Shown: positions 43,260-52,063 of the stretch, piece after piece
How the letters are laid out: every line of letters begins with the position of its first letter
Numbering within the stretch: the stretch's first letter is position 1
Origin: Amnibacterium endophyticum
GTDB taxonomy: Bacteria; Actinomycetota; Actinomycetes; Actinomycetales; Microbacteriaceae
DNA length: 64,000 bases
Reading direction: 5' to 3'
Assembly: GCF_042680685.1 (NCBI RefSeq)
Contig: NZ_JBHUEA010000001.1
Location: 124,001-188,000 of the forward strand
The notes under the pieces: model-generated
The model's database searches: none
What the model saw: only the letters and a program-made list of their open reading frames with translations
Told to the model about the DNA's origin: nothing
Made by a program: the position numbers and the translations under genes

Positions 43260-44396
43260 GTGACCGACGGCACCAGCGGGTGGGCCTCTCCCTCCGGGGG
43301 CCGGGAGGAGCCGCCGCGCTACGGCGAGCGCGTGCCGGGGTGGCAGCCGCCGGAGGCCGCGCCGCCGCCGCCCGCCCCTTCGGCGTACCGGCCGCCGCCG
43401 AAGCGGGGGCTCATCCCGCTGCACCCGCTGTCCTTCGGGCAGCTGCTCGGCGCGGCCTTCGGGCTGATCCGGTGGAACCCGCGGGCGACCGTCGTCCCGG
43501 CCCTCGCGGTGTCGGTCCTGCAGACCGCGCTCGTCTTCGGCGGCATCGCGGGCCTCGGCCTCACCTCGCTCGACCGCTTCCAGCGCGCGGCGACGGACGC
43601 CGACCGGGCGCAGATCCTCGCCGGCACGATCGGCGGCGGCGTCCTCTTCGGGCTGCTCACCTTCGCCGTCACGATCTTGACTACGGCGCTCCTGCAGGGG
43701 CTGCTCGTGACGGTCGTGGCCCGGGCGGCGCTCGGCGAGCGCATCGCGCTCGGTGCCGCGCTGCGGATCGCCTGGCGCCGCGTGCTGCCCCTGATCGGCG
43801 TCGCGCTGCTGCTCGGCGTCGCGCAGGTCGTCGCCATCGGTCTGCTGGTGCTGCTCGTGGCGCTCGTCGCGCAGGCCGGCGACACCGGCCCGATCATCGC
43901 CGCCCTCGTCGGCGTCCTCGGCGGGCTCGGCTTCATCGCCGCCTACCTCTTCATCGCGATCAAGGTCGCGACCGTGCCGTCCGCCGTCGTGCTCGAGCGC
44001 CTCGGCGTGCTCGCCGCGATCCGGCGCAGCTGGACGCTGCTGCGCGGCTCCTTCTGGCGCACGCTCGGCCTCGTCGCGCTCGTCACCGTCATGGTCGGGA
44101 TCGCCGCGCAGGTGGTCAGCATCCCGTTCAGCATCATCGGCGGCGCCGTCGGCGGCCTGCTCGCCCCGAACGCGGGCGGCGACCTCGAGAACGCGTCCGC
44201 GCTCGGGACGCTGCTGCTCACCTCGCTGCCCGCGACGATCGTCGGGGTGATCGTGCAGGGCGTCGGGCAGGTCGCGCAGGTGGGCGTGCTGGGCCTCGTC
44301 TACCTGGACCAGCGGATGCGGCGCGAGGGCCTCGACCTCGCGATGCAGCGGGCCGTCGAGGAGGACGGCGCCGACCCGTTCAGCACCGCGCGATGA
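43260..44396 (+). CDS. Multi-pass membrane protein (glycerophosphodiesterase membrane-domain-like)
   Basis: 378 residues. A Pro-rich cytoplasmic N-terminus (PPEAAPPPPAPSAYRPPPKR) is followed by about six membrane segments in the pattern of the GPDPase membrane-domain family (PLSFGQLLGAAFGLIRWNPR early, LERLGVLAAIRRSWTLLRGS FWRTLG in the middle). No hydrolase domain is attached. It is the first gene of an operon whose next four genes overlap by 4 nt or lie close by. The GTG start has a GACGAT hexamer 6 nt upstream, consistent with leaderless transcription. The role is unknown. Confidence 0.8.
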   Translation: MTDGTSGWASPSGGREEPPRYGERVPGWQPPEAAPPPPAPSAYRPPPKRGLIPLHPLSFGQLLGAAFGLIRWNPRATVVPALAVSVLQTALVFGGIAGLGLTSLDRFQRAATDADRAQILAGTIGGGVLFGLLTFAVTILTTALLQGLLVTVVARAALGERIALGAALRIAWRRVLPLIGVALLLGVAQVVAIGLLVLLVALVAQAGDTGPIIAALVGVLGGLGFIAAYLFIAIKVATVPSAVVLERLGVLAAIRRSWTLLRGSFWRTLGLVALVTVMVGIAAQVVSIPFSIIGGAVGGLLAPNAGGDLENASALGTLLLTSLPATIVGVIVQGVGQVAQVGVLGLVYLDQRMRREGLDLAMQRAVEEDGADPFSTAR

Positions 44397-45043
44397 CGGT
44401 CCCGGTCCTCGCGACCGTCCCCGTCGCGCCCGACGGCGACGCGGCGCGACGGCTGCTGCTCGACGAGCTGGCGAAGCCCGAGTACGCGGCGGCGCAGCCG
44501 ACCCTGTTCGACCGGGTCGCCACCGCCTTCCTCGACTGGTTCACGGGGCTCTTCGACGCCAGCCGCTCCGGCGCGCCGCCCCTGCTGCTGGCGATCGCGC
44601 TGGCGCTGCTCGTCGTCGCGCTGGTCGTCGCGCTGCTGCTGTTCGGGGTGCCCCGCTTCAACCGCCGGGGACGGGCCGCGGCCGGGCTGTTCGGCGACGA
44701 CGACTCGAGGACCGCCGACGAGCTGCGCCGGGCGGCCGCCGCCGCGCTCGCCCGCGGCGACTTCGACGCCGCCGTGCTGGACCGCTTCCGGGCGCTCGCC
44801 CGCGGCCTGGACGAGCGCACGCTCGTGGCCCTGTTCCCCGGCACGACCGCGGTCGCCCTGGCCCGTGCGGCGGCTGATCCCTTCCCGCAGGAGCGCGGGC
44901 CGCTCCGCGACGCGGCCGTGCTCTTCGACGGCGTCCGCTACGCCGGCAGGAGCGCCACGCGCGAGGACGCGGAGGGCGTCGCCGGGCTCGACGACCGGCT
45001 CGCGGCCGCGCGTCCGCTCCGCGACGCACCGGTGCCCGCGTGA
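44393..45043 (+). CDS. DUF4129 domain-containing membrane protein
   Basis: 216 residues. The N-terminal AARRLLLDELAKPEYAAAQP precedes one membrane helix (about 62-85, PLLLAIALALLVVALVVALL). The DUF4129 domain follows (DELRRAAAAALARGDFDAAV, LDRFRALARGLDE, ending in HTADDVA-like ATREDAEGVAGLDDRL). The family is coupled to MoxR/DUF58 operons and is thought to take part in envelope assembly. ATG overlaps the upstream stop (ATGA). Confidence 0.85.
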   Translation: MTVPVLATVPVAPDGDAARRLLLDELAKPEYAAAQPTLFDRVATAFLDWFTGLFDASRSGAPPLLLAIALALLVVALVVALLLFGVPRFNRRGRAAAGLFGDDDSRTADELRRAAAAALARGDFDAAVLDRFRALARGLDERTLVALFPGTTAVALARAAADPFPQERGPLRDAAVLFDGVRYAGRSATREDAEGVAGLDDRLAAARPLRDAPVPA

Positions 45044-46227
45044 CGGCGACCGCGGCACCGGCCAACACCCCGACGCTCGGCCGCACGCTCCGCCGCGCCC
45101 GCTTCTGGCTGATCGCCGCTGCGGTGGTGCTCGCGATCGTCGTGGTGCAGCTGGTCGCCACCGCCGCGTCCCGGGTGGGAGGGACCTTCGACCCGACCTC
45201 GACGGCGCCGGCGGGGGCGCGGGCGCTCGCGCAGGTGCTGCGGCAGGAGGGCGTGACCGTGCGAACGACCACGGCCCTGGACGCGGCGCGGCGCACCGGT
45301 GGCGCGCTGCTCGTCGACGACTCGGCCGGCCTGCTGCCGAGCTCCGCCTGGGACGGGCTGCTCGCCGCGCACGACCGCGTCATCGTCGTCGCACCGTCGA
45401 CCGGGACGCTGCGCCGGCTCGCTCCCGACATCCGCGCGGCCGGCGCGCCCCGCGGCCGCACGGTCGCCGCCGACTGCGACCTGGGGCTCGCCCGCCGCGC
45501 CGGCGGGCTGTCGCTCGAGGGCGTGACCCGCTCGCTGCGCGGCTCCGGTGCGACCGTCTGCTTCCGCGACCGCGGCGGCGCCGGGCAGCTCGTGACGCTG
45601 CGCACCGGCGGCGCGCGCGTCCTCCTGCTCGCCGACGCGCAGGCGTACACGAACGAGCACATCGCCGTGGCGGGCAACGCCGCGGTCGCTCTCGGCGCAC
45701 TCGGCGCGACGGAGCGGCTCGTCTGGTACGCCCCGGACCCGCTCGAGCTGCTCGGGCCGTCGGACCGCACCCTGCAGGACCTCACCCCGGCCTGGGTCAC
45801 CCCCGTGGCCGCGCTGCTGCTGCTCGCCGGCCTCGGGGCCGCGCTCTGGCGCGGCCGACGGCTGGGTCCGGTCGTGATCGAGCGGCTGCCGGTCGCCGTG
45901 CGCTCCCGGGAGACGGTCGAGGGCCGCGCCCGGCTGTACGAGCGGGGCCGCGCGCACCTCCGCGCGGCGGACGCCCTCCGCATCGGCGCGATCGGCAGGA
46001 TGGCCCCGGTGCTGGGGCTCGGCCGCTCCGCCTCCGTCGACGAGGTCGCGGCGGCCGCGAGCCGCGCGACCGGGCTGCACCTCGACCGGGTGCGGCAGCT
46101 GCTGCTCGTGGAGGAGCCGCGGGGCGACCGCGACCTCGTCCGCATCTCCGACGACCTGGCCGACCTGGAGGCCGCGGTGCGCGCCGCGGTGCTGCCGGGC
46201 GGCGCCCCGACGAAGGGAACCCGATGA
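45040..46227 (+). CDS. DUF4350 domain-containing membrane protein
   Basis: 395 residues. A membrane helix (about 21-44), an extracellular DUF4350 domain similar to class I amidotransferase-like sensor domains (LLVDDSAGLLPSSAWDGLLA, RVIVVAPSTGTLRRLAPDIR) and a second membrane helix (about 250-270) are followed by a cytoplasmic tail. The usual position between DUF4129 and MoxR genes is kept. GTG overlaps the DUF4129 stop; its own stop overlaps moxR. Confidence 0.85.
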   Translation: MTATAAPANTPTLGRTLRRARFWLIAAAVVLAIVVVQLVATAASRVGGTFDPTSTAPAGARALAQVLRQEGVTVRTTTALDAARRTGGALLVDDSAGLLPSSAWDGLLAAHDRVIVVAPSTGTLRRLAPDIRAAGAPRGRTVAADCDLGLARRAGGLSLEGVTRSLRGSGATVCFRDRGGAGQLVTLRTGGARVLLLADAQAYTNEHIAVAGNAAVALGALGATERLVWYAPDPLELLGPSDRTLQDLTPAWVTPVAALLLLAGLGAALWRGRRLGPVVIERLPVAVRSRETVEGRARLYERGRAHLRAADALRIGAIGRMAPVLGLGRSASVDEVAAAASRATGLHLDRVRQLLLVEEPRGDRDLVRISDDLADLEAAVRAAVLPGGAPTKGTR

Positions 46228-47177
46228 CCGACGACCTGCGCGAGCGCCTGGCCGCCGTCCGCACCGAGGTGGGCAAGGCGGTGGTCGGGCAGGAGGCCGC
46301 GGTCAGCGGCCTGATCGTGGCGCTGCTCGCCCGCGGCCACGTGCTGCTCGAGGGCGTGCCCGGCGTGGCGAAGACGCTCCTGGTGCGATCCCTGTCGGCC
46401 TCGCTCGCGCTCGAGACCACGCGCGTGCAGTTCACCCCCGACCTGATGCCGGGCGACGTCACCGGGTCGACGGTCTTCGACGCGGGCACCGGCCGGTTCG
46501 ACTTCCGGGCGGGCCCGGTCTTCACGAACCTGCTGCTCGCCGACGAGATCAACCGGACCCCGCCGAAGACGCAGTCGGCGCTGCTCGAGGCGATGGAGGA
46601 GCGGCAGGTGACGGTCGACGGGGTCTCCCGCCCGCTGCCGGACCCGTTCCTCGTCGCCGCGACGCAGAACCCGGTCGAGTACGAGGGCACCTACACACTG
46701 CCCGAGGCGCAGTTGGACCGCTTCCTCATGAAGCTGGTGCTCGACCTGCCGGCGCGGGACGAGGAGGTCGAGGTGCTCGTGCGGCACGCGGCCGGCTTCG
46801 ACCCGCGCGACCTCGGTGCGGCGGGCCTGCAGCCGGTGCTGACGCCCGAGCAGCTGCGCGCGGCGAGGGCGGCCGTGCGCGACGTGCGGGCCTCGCCGGA
46901 CGTCCTCGCCTACGTCGTCGACCTCGTCCGCGGCACGCGGCAGGCGCCGTCGGTGCAGCTCGGCGTCTCCCCGCGCGGTGCGGCGGCGCTGCTCGCCGCC
47001 TCCCGCTCGTGGGCGTGGCTGCAGGGCGCGGACGCGCTGACGCCGGACCACGTGCAGGACATGGCGCTGCCGGTCCTGCGCCACCGCATCCGCCTGCGGC
47101 CGGAGGCGGAGCTGGAGGGCGTCTCGATCGACTCGGTCCTCCGCAGCATCCTCGCCACGGTGCAGGTCCCCCTGTGA
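46224..47177 (+). CDS. MoxR family AAA+ ATPase
   Basis: 317 residues. Walker A GVPGVAKT (44-51), Walker B LLLADEINR, then PPKTQSALLEAMEERQVTVD and ATQNPVEYEGTYTLPEAQLD, all typical of MoxR. MoxR ATPases act as chaperones that mature or activate protein complexes, together with the DUF58 protein encoded downstream. A 122-bp gap with dispersed repeats separates it from the DUF58 gene, unlike the tight overlaps before it. Confidence 0.93.
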   Translation: MTDDLRERLAAVRTEVGKAVVGQEAAVSGLIVALLARGHVLLEGVPGVAKTLLVRSLSASLALETTRVQFTPDLMPGDVTGSTVFDAGTGRFDFRAGPVFTNLLLADEINRTPPKTQSALLEAMEERQVTVDGVSRPLPDPFLVAATQNPVEYEGTYTLPEAQLDRFLMKLVLDLPARDEEVEVLVRHAAGFDPRDLGAAGLQPVLTPEQLRAARAAVRDVRASPDVLAYVVDLVRGTRQAPSVQLGVSPRGAAALLAASRSWAWLQGADALTPDHVQDMALPVLRHRIRLRPEAELEGVSIDSVLRSILATVQVPL

Positions 47178-47203
47178 CCCCTCCTATCGCCGCCCGCACC
47201 GCT

Positions 47204-47271
47204 GGTCGAGGTGTGCAGCGCAGCGCCCGCACCGCCGGTCGAGGTGCGGAGCGCAGCGGAGCCTCGAGACC
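47204..47271. repeat. Dispersed GGTCGAGG...CCTCGAGACC element, partial plus full copy
   Basis: A left-half copy (GGTCGAGGTGTGCAGCGCAG from 47204) is followed by a full copy at 47237-47271 ending GGAGCCTCGAGACC. It sits inside the moxR-DUF58 operon, between the two genes. Confidence 0.8.
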
Positions 47272-47299
47272 ACCCCGGCTCGCGAGGACGGTCTGACGC

Positions 47300-48631
47300 A
47301 TGGCGCTGACGGGGCGAGTTCCGCTGCTGCTGCTCCTCGGGATCGTGCCGGAGGTCCTCCTCGGTGCCGCCGGCGTCGGCTGGGCGGTCGGCACGCTCAT
47401 CGCCTGGCTGCTGCTCGTCGTGCTGCTGATCGTGATCGACCTCGCGGTCGCGCCGAGCCCGCGCCGTCTCCGCCTCGAGCGGGAGCTGCCGCAGGCGGTC
47501 CGCCTCGGTGAGCCCGTGGAGGCGAGCCTGCTCGTCACGAACCTCGGCGACCGCCGGATGCACGGCCTGCTCCGCGACGCGTGGCAGCCCTCGGCAGGCG
47601 CGGCGCCGACCCGGTGGCGACTCGACCTGCCGGGCGGCGAGCGTCGCGCCTTCCGAGCAACGCTCACGCCCGTGCGGCGCGGCGAGCGGCAGGCGGAGCA
47701 CGTGACCGTCCGCTCGCTCGGCCCCCTCGGCGTCGCCGCCCGCCAGGTGGTGCTGACCGCGCCGGGCGCGATCCGCGTGCTCCCGCCCTTCCGCAGCCGT
47801 CGCCACCTGCCGTCCCGCCTCGCGCGCCTGCGCGAGCTCGACGGGCGCACGCTGCTGCAGGTGCGGGGGCAGGGCACGGAGTTCGACTCGCTGCGCGAGT
47901 ACGTGCGCGGCGACGACGTCCGGTCGATCGACTGGCGCGCGACGGCGCGCAACGCCGCGCTCCCCGGCGCCGGGCAGCGCCTCATGGTGCGCACGTGGCG
48001 TCCCGAGCGGGACCGCCGCGTCGTCATCGTGGTCGACTCGGGACGCACGGCCGCGGCGCGCATCGCCGACGAGCCGCGGCTCGACACGGCGTTCGAGTCG
48101 GCGCTGCTGCTGACCGCGCTCGCCACCCGCGCGGGCGACCGCGTCGACCTCATCGTCTGGGACCGCCGGGTGCGGGGCCGCGTGCACGACGCCCCGCCGG
48201 CGGACGTGCTGCACCGGATGGTGGACGCGATGGCGCCGATCGAGCCGGAGCTGCTCGAGACGGACTGGGCCGGGGTGCCCGCCCAGGTGCGGGCGCTGAC
48301 GTCCCAGCGGGCGCTGGTCGTGCTGCTCACGCCGCTGGAGGGCGCGGGCAGCGCGCGCAGCCTGCTCGGGATGCTGCCGCAGCTGAGCACGAAGCACACC
48401 GTGGTGATCGCGAGCGTCACCGACCCGGCGGTGCAGACGATGACGACGGAGCGGCCCGACCTGCAGTCCGCCTACCTCGCCGCCGCCGCGGAGCGCAGCC
48501 TCCTCGAGGCGGGCCGCAGCGCCGCCGCCGCGGGCCGACTCGGTGCGCAGGTGGTCGCGGCGGCGCCGGAGGACCTCCCTCCCGCCCTCGCCGACCGATA
48601 CCTCGCACTGAAGGCGGCCGGCCGGCTCTGA
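47300..48631 (+). CDS. DUF58 domain-containing protein (vWA-like)
   Basis: 443 residues. Two close N-terminal membrane helices (about 7-45) are followed by a beta domain and the DUF58 core: EFDSLREYVRGDDVRSIDWR, ATARNAALPG, then a vWA-like part with VVIVVDSGRTAAARIADEPR. The DSGR line is the region of a metal site in vWA folds, here with S-G-R rather than the full DxSxS. It is a partner of the MoxR ATPase. It is the last gene of the operon. Confidence 0.92.
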   Translation: MALTGRVPLLLLLGIVPEVLLGAAGVGWAVGTLIAWLLLVVLLIVIDLAVAPSPRRLRLERELPQAVRLGEPVEASLLVTNLGDRRMHGLLRDAWQPSAGAAPTRWRLDLPGGERRAFRATLTPVRRGERQAEHVTVRSLGPLGVAARQVVLTAPGAIRVLPPFRSRRHLPSRLARLRELDGRTLLQVRGQGTEFDSLREYVRGDDVRSIDWRATARNAALPGAGQRLMVRTWRPERDRRVVIVVDSGRTAAARIADEPRLDTAFESALLLTALATRAGDRVDLIVWDRRVRGRVHDAPPADVLHRMVDAMAPIEPELLETDWAGVPAQVRALTSQRALVVLLTPLEGAGSARSLLGMLPQLSTKHTVVIASVTDPAVQTMTTERPDLQSAYLAAAAERSLLEAGRSAAAAGRLGAQVVAAAPEDLPPALADRYLALKAAGRL

Positions 48632-48723
48632 GCGACGAACTCAGCGGGTTCGTCCATCTCGGGCCCAGGCGGCTTCGATGCTTCCCCCAGGCGCTCACCG
48701 CACGGTTGAGGCTTGGAGGGGAC

Positions 48724-49284
48724 ATGTTGACCGCGAGGGAGTCGGGGCGCCTGATCGGCGCGATCGTGCTGGATCAGGAGAGCGACCGGATCGGGGAGGT
48801 CCGGCAGGTGTTCGTCGACGAGGGGACCGAGGCGCCGACCTGGGTGGGGGTCCGGCTCGGCGTGTTCGGCGGCGAGGTGCTGGTGCCGCTCGCCGGTGCC
48901 GACTGGGACGAGCGGGCGCTGCACGCAGCCGTCACCAGAAGCAGCGCCCGGACGGCGCCGCCCGTGGACCTGGACGCGCCGCTCTCGATCGCGGAGCACG
49001 AGCTGATCTGCCGCCACTACGGCATCCCGACGGTGCGGTACCCGCGCGAGGACCTGGACCCCGACCTGTTCGTCGAGGACGGAACGATCAGTTACAGCGT
49101 CCAGGATGTCGACATGGTCGACGACGATCGCGATGAGACGGGTTCCGCTCACGAGGCGCCGCTGCTGGAGCAGCGCGACCTCGGCAAGGCCATGGAGGCC
49201 GCCGCCGAGGAGCGCACCGAGGGCGTCTCGGGCCACATGCTGAGCCGCTCGAGCGACCCGTCGGAAGAGCCGAAGCAGAGCTGA
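48724..49284 (+). CDS. PRC-barrel domain-containing protein
   Basis: 186 residues. The N-terminal PRC barrel (residues about 8-75) contains LIGAIVLDQESDRIGEVRQV, FVDEGTEAPTWVGVRLGVFG and EVLVPLAGA. DLDAPLSIAEHELICRHYGI follows, and then a strongly acidic, disordered tail. PRC-barrel proteins of this layout are common in actinobacteria and are linked to stress; the function is not defined. ATG follows GGAGGGGAC. A cluster of short inverted repeats follows it. Confidence 0.88.
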   Translation: MLTARESGRLIGAIVLDQESDRIGEVRQVFVDEGTEAPTWVGVRLGVFGGEVLVPLAGADWDERALHAAVTRSSARTAPPVDLDAPLSIAEHELICRHYGIPTVRYPREDLDPDLFVEDGTISYSVQDVDMVDDDRDETGSAHEAPLLEQRDLGKAMEAAAEERTEGVSGHMLSRSSDPSEEPKQS

Positions 49285-49346
49285 GCCCGAGGCGGTCGCG
49301 CGGCACCGCATCGCGTGGTGACCCGCGTCAGCGAAGGCGGTCACCA

Positions 49347-49437
49347 CCTCGCGCGGTGGCACCACCACGTCGCGCGGTAGTCCGACCTCCGCGCGGTAGG
49401 CATACCCATAGCGCGAGGGCACGGCTACCGCGCGAGG
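49347..49437. repeat. Cluster of CCTCGCGCGGT motifs forming inverted repeats
   Basis: The 259-bp gap 49285-49543 between convergent genes holds CCTCGCGCGGT (49347-49357) and its exact complement ACCGCGCGAGG (49427-49437). Further CGCGCGGTAG copies lie near 49371 and 49390, and a half copy GCGCGAGG near 49411. The stretch can fold into alternative hairpins and could serve as a terminator for both sides. Confidence 0.6.
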
Positions 49438-49543
49438 TACGACCCGTCTCCAACCTCGTCCGCGCCGAGTCGAGCGGCAGCCGGAACCGCTGACATCCGG
49501 CTTCGGACACGGCGGACAGCGGCGCGCGACCGACTTCCAGGCG

Positions 49544-50434
49544 TCAACGAGCCGTCAGTACGGTTCGCTCCTTCACGACCAGCATCCGCTGCTGGGGTGA
49601 GGTGCTCGCAACGGCACCCGCGACCGGAACCCAGGCCCCGCCGGCGAAGCGGTACTCCGCTGACCAGTAGACGATGACGGCCGCCTGCGCCGTGATCTTC
49701 GCCGTGTAGACGTGGCTGGTCGCAGTGGCGGACAGCTCCTCCTGCCCGGCGCCGGACCAGCTCGAGCCGCCCGTGGTCGTCGTCCTCGACTCGCCGTCGC
49801 CGTACTGCCACTCGTAGAGCCGCGGCGCGAACCGCACATCGGCTTCCTCCCCGAGCAGCTCGCCCTGCACCGTGACGGGCGAGACGGAGGTCCAGAAGTT
49901 CGCCGGTACCCCGACCACAGCCCACCCCTCCGGCTCAGCGTGCAGCGTGACGTTCGCAGGAAGAAAGCGCGCGAGATCCTCGATCGTGATAGCGCGAACA
50001 CCCTGGCCTACATCCTCGGCGGGCTGCGGCGATCGCGCCGGCTCCTTCTCAACCTCGACGGAAGCCGAGAAGAAGGGGTTCAAGGACGCGGCCTGGCGCC
50101 CCTCGCACGACACGCTCGAGGCGCACAATTTCACAATGGACGCCCGCAGATCTCGCTGCCCAATAACTCGCGACTGTAAAGCATGAGGACCCTCAACAGG
50201 TGCGCCAGAGCGGGCACTGCCTCTCGACGCGGAAGCACTAGGCTGCCGCCTCTCATGCCCCTCGAGGTTGACCGCACTCACGTCAGAATGAGCTGACGCA
50301 CACCTCTTGAGCATCTGCGCGACGACTGAACAACTCGCGCTCGATGCAGCAACCGCGGGCTGCGCACCACCAACTAGGGCAGCCGAGAGCACGCCTATTG
50401 CAATTACACCGGGCAGATGCTTGGGCCGTCCCAC
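49544..50434 (-). CDS. Hypothetical secreted protein with PKD-like segment
   Basis: 296 residues. A signal peptide (residues 1-29, cleavage near AVAASS) is followed by a Ser/Arg-rich region. The C-terminal half includes LYEWQYGDGESRTTTTGG, the W-x-Y/F-G-D-G signature of PKD-type beta domains, and SHVYTAKITAQAAVIVYWSA. It is probably secreted and free. Its 5' end overlaps the lipoprotein gene by 31 nt. Base composition around 50.0-50.9 kb is visibly lower in GC than elsewhere, and codon use is less biased, suggesting acquisition. The function is unknown. Confidence 0.72.
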   Translation of the reverse strand: MGRPKHLPGVIAIGVLSAALVGGAQPAVAASSASCSVVAQMLKRCASAHSDVSAVNLEGHERRQPSASASRGSARSGAPVEGPHALQSRVIGQRDLRASIVKLCASSVSCEGRQAASLNPFFSASVEVEKEPARSPQPAEDVGQGVRAITIEDLARFLPANVTLHAEPEGWAVVGVPANFWTSVSPVTVQGELLGEEADVRFAPRLYEWQYGDGESRTTTTGGSSWSGAGQEELSATATSHVYTAKITAQAAVIVYWSAEYRFAGGAWVPVAGAVASTSPQQRMLVVKERTVLTAR

Positions 50435-50943
50435 GTCCCATTCTCCTGCAACTTGACCCCATTCCGTTCAACAATGAAGGAGGCCAGACTCGTTTGTTGG
50501 TCAGAGCGCCCGCCGGGCGTGACATCATCACCGCCAGCATCGACGACACGAGTACCGCCGAGGTCGACGCAGGCGAGTGCGGTCAACTTGCGTCGGGCCG
50601 GGTCGAACACCTGCAACTTGAATGCCAGAAGGTGCGCTTCACCTTCGATGTGCACGTCGGACTCTCGCAATGCTTCATAGTCAGTTCGCTCACGGTCAAT
50701 AGCCTCTGCCGTTAAGTAAGGGGAGAAGCGATCAGGGCTAGCGCCTCGACGCGAGGCAACGAGGGCAGAGATTCGTAGATAATCCTCGTAGGTTTGACGT
50801 GCGGCACGGTAGGCCTCATCACTTGTCAAAAAGGCCGAAGGCGTCGAGGTTGTCGTTGCGAGCGGCTGCTCCGTGCACCCAATACAGGTCAAGCAGAGCA
50901 TGACTGCAGCGAGCGCCCCCGGCAGGAATATCCCCCTCCGCAC
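50404..50943 (-). CDS. Hypothetical lipoprotein
   Basis: 179 residues. The signal MRRGIFLPGALAAVMLCLTC ends in lipobox-like LTCIGC, so it is probably lipid-anchored. The mature part has TSDEAYRAARQTYEDYLRIS and EGEAHLLAFKLQVFDPARRK, resembling the NTF2-like accessory lipoproteins seen beside PKD proteins in related genera (this is from memory). It is translated with the following secreted-protein gene. The local GC content is lower than average. No function can be given. Confidence 0.72.
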   Translation of the reverse strand: MRRGIFLPGALAAVMLCLTCIGCTEQPLATTTSTPSAFLTSDEAYRAARQTYEDYLRISALVASRRGASPDRFSPYLTAEAIDRERTDYEALRESDVHIEGEAHLLAFKLQVFDPARRKLTALACVDLGGTRVVDAGGDDVTPGGRSDQQTSLASFIVERNGVKLQENGTWDGPSICPV

Positions 50944-51002
50944 CCCGCCACCGTAGGCCTCGTGGGCGCCCGGCGCTCCACTTATTCACATGCGGTGGGG
51001 GC

Positions 51003-51998
51003 TCACTCCGCGACGATGCGCTTCGCTCCCGCGGTGAAGGGGTCGACGTCGCCCGTCTCGCCCGCGCGCGCCGCGCGGCGGCCGACGAACAGCATGTAGA
51101 AGAGGAACGCCGCGAGCGCCAGCGCCCCGATGCCGATCTTGACCGGCCAGGGCAGGCTCGAGCCGGTCACGAAGCCCTCGATGATCCCGGAGACGAACAG
51201 GGAGATCGCGAGCCCGACGGCGACCGCGAAGAGCGCCCGTCCGTCCTCCGCGAGCGCCTGCCCGCGCGTGCGGGCGCCCGGCGCGATCCACGACCAGAAG
51301 ATCCGGAGGCCCGCGGCGCCGGCGACGAAGACGCTCGTCAGCTCCAGCAGCCCGTGCGGTGCGATGTAGAGGAAGAAGGTGTCGGCCCGCCCGTAGCCGA
51401 CCAGCACGCCCCCGGTGATGCCGACGTTCATCGCGTTCTGCAGCAGGATCAGCGGCACGTAGACGCCGACGATGCCGAACGCGATGCACTGCGCCGCGAT
51501 GAACGCGTTGTTCGTCCACACCTGGCTGGCGAACGAGGCGGCGGGGTTCTCGCTGTAGTAGTTCGTGAACTCGCGGTCGACCAGCCGCCGCAGGTCCGCG
51601 TCGTTGCCGAACGTCGCGCGTACCGCGGGATCGTTCGCGGCCCAGGTGCCGTAGATCAGCGCGACGACCACCGTGGCGAGCGCGACCCAGAAGGTCCACC
51701 AGCGCACCCGGTACAGCGCGGCGGGCAGCTGCAGCAGGAAGAAGGCGGGCAGCTGGCTGAACAGCCCGCGCCCCGCCCCCGTGAAGCGCATCCGCGCCTT
51801 CGACAGGCTCACCGACAGCCGGTCGCCGATCGCCTGCGAGCCGGCGGTGGTCGTGATCGCGGAGAGGTCCGCCGCCCCGTCCTGGTACCGCAGGATCAGC
51901 TCGTCGCTCTCCCGGCCGTCCAGCCGCGAGTTCGCGGACAGCGCGTCGAGCCGGGTCCACTCCCCCTCGCGCACCGCGCGCAGCGCGTCCAGGTCCAC
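51003..51998 (-). CDS. Stage II sporulation protein M (SpoIIM) family membrane protein
   Basis: 331 residues. A charged N-terminal helical region (1-75, DLDALRAVREGEWTRLDALS) precedes about six membrane segments. Family lines include NNAFIAAQCIAFGIVGVYVP and FFLYIAPHGLLELTSVFVAG AAGLRI. In organisms without sporulation this family accompanies RDD and MoxR/DUF58 genes. The GTG start has TAGGCT ending 6 nt upstream (52005-52010, minus strand), so the mRNA is probably leaderless. It is divergent from the RDD gene. Confidence 0.9.
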   Translation of the reverse strand: MDLDALRAVREGEWTRLDALSANSRLDGRESDELILRYQDGAADLSAITTTAGSQAIGDRLSVSLSKARMRFTGAGRGLFSQLPAFFLLQLPAALYRVRWWTFWVALATVVVALIYGTWAANDPAVRATFGNDADLRRLVDREFTNYYSENPAASFASQVWTNNAFIAAQCIAFGIVGVYVPLILLQNAMNVGITGGVLVGYGRADTFFLYIAPHGLLELTSVFVAGAAGLRIFWSWIAPGARTRGQALAEDGRALFAVAVGLAISLFVSGIIEGFVTGSSLPWPVKIGIGALALAAFLFYMLFVGRRAARAGETGDVDPFTAGAKRIVAE

Positions 51999-52004
51999 GC
52001 CCCG

Positions 52005-52041
52005 AGCCTACGGCGCGCGTGTCACCCCGGCCGTCTAGCGT
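52005..52041. promoter_or_regulatory. Divergent -10 elements for the SpoIIM-like and RDD genes
   Basis: Minus strand TAGGCT (52005-52010) lies exactly 6 nt before the GTG at 51998. Plus strand TAGCGT (52036-52041) lies 22 nt before the RDD GTG, which has its own ribosome site GAGGAGG. The two promoters are back to back within 40 bp and may be co-regulated. Confidence 0.5.
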
Positions 52042-52063
52042 GTCCGACGGACGAGGAGGCGCC

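Noticed and set aside
49284..49543. Small genes in the 259-bp gap after the PRC-barrel gene
   Set aside because: Only short frames without start signals; the stretch is better explained by inverted repeats.
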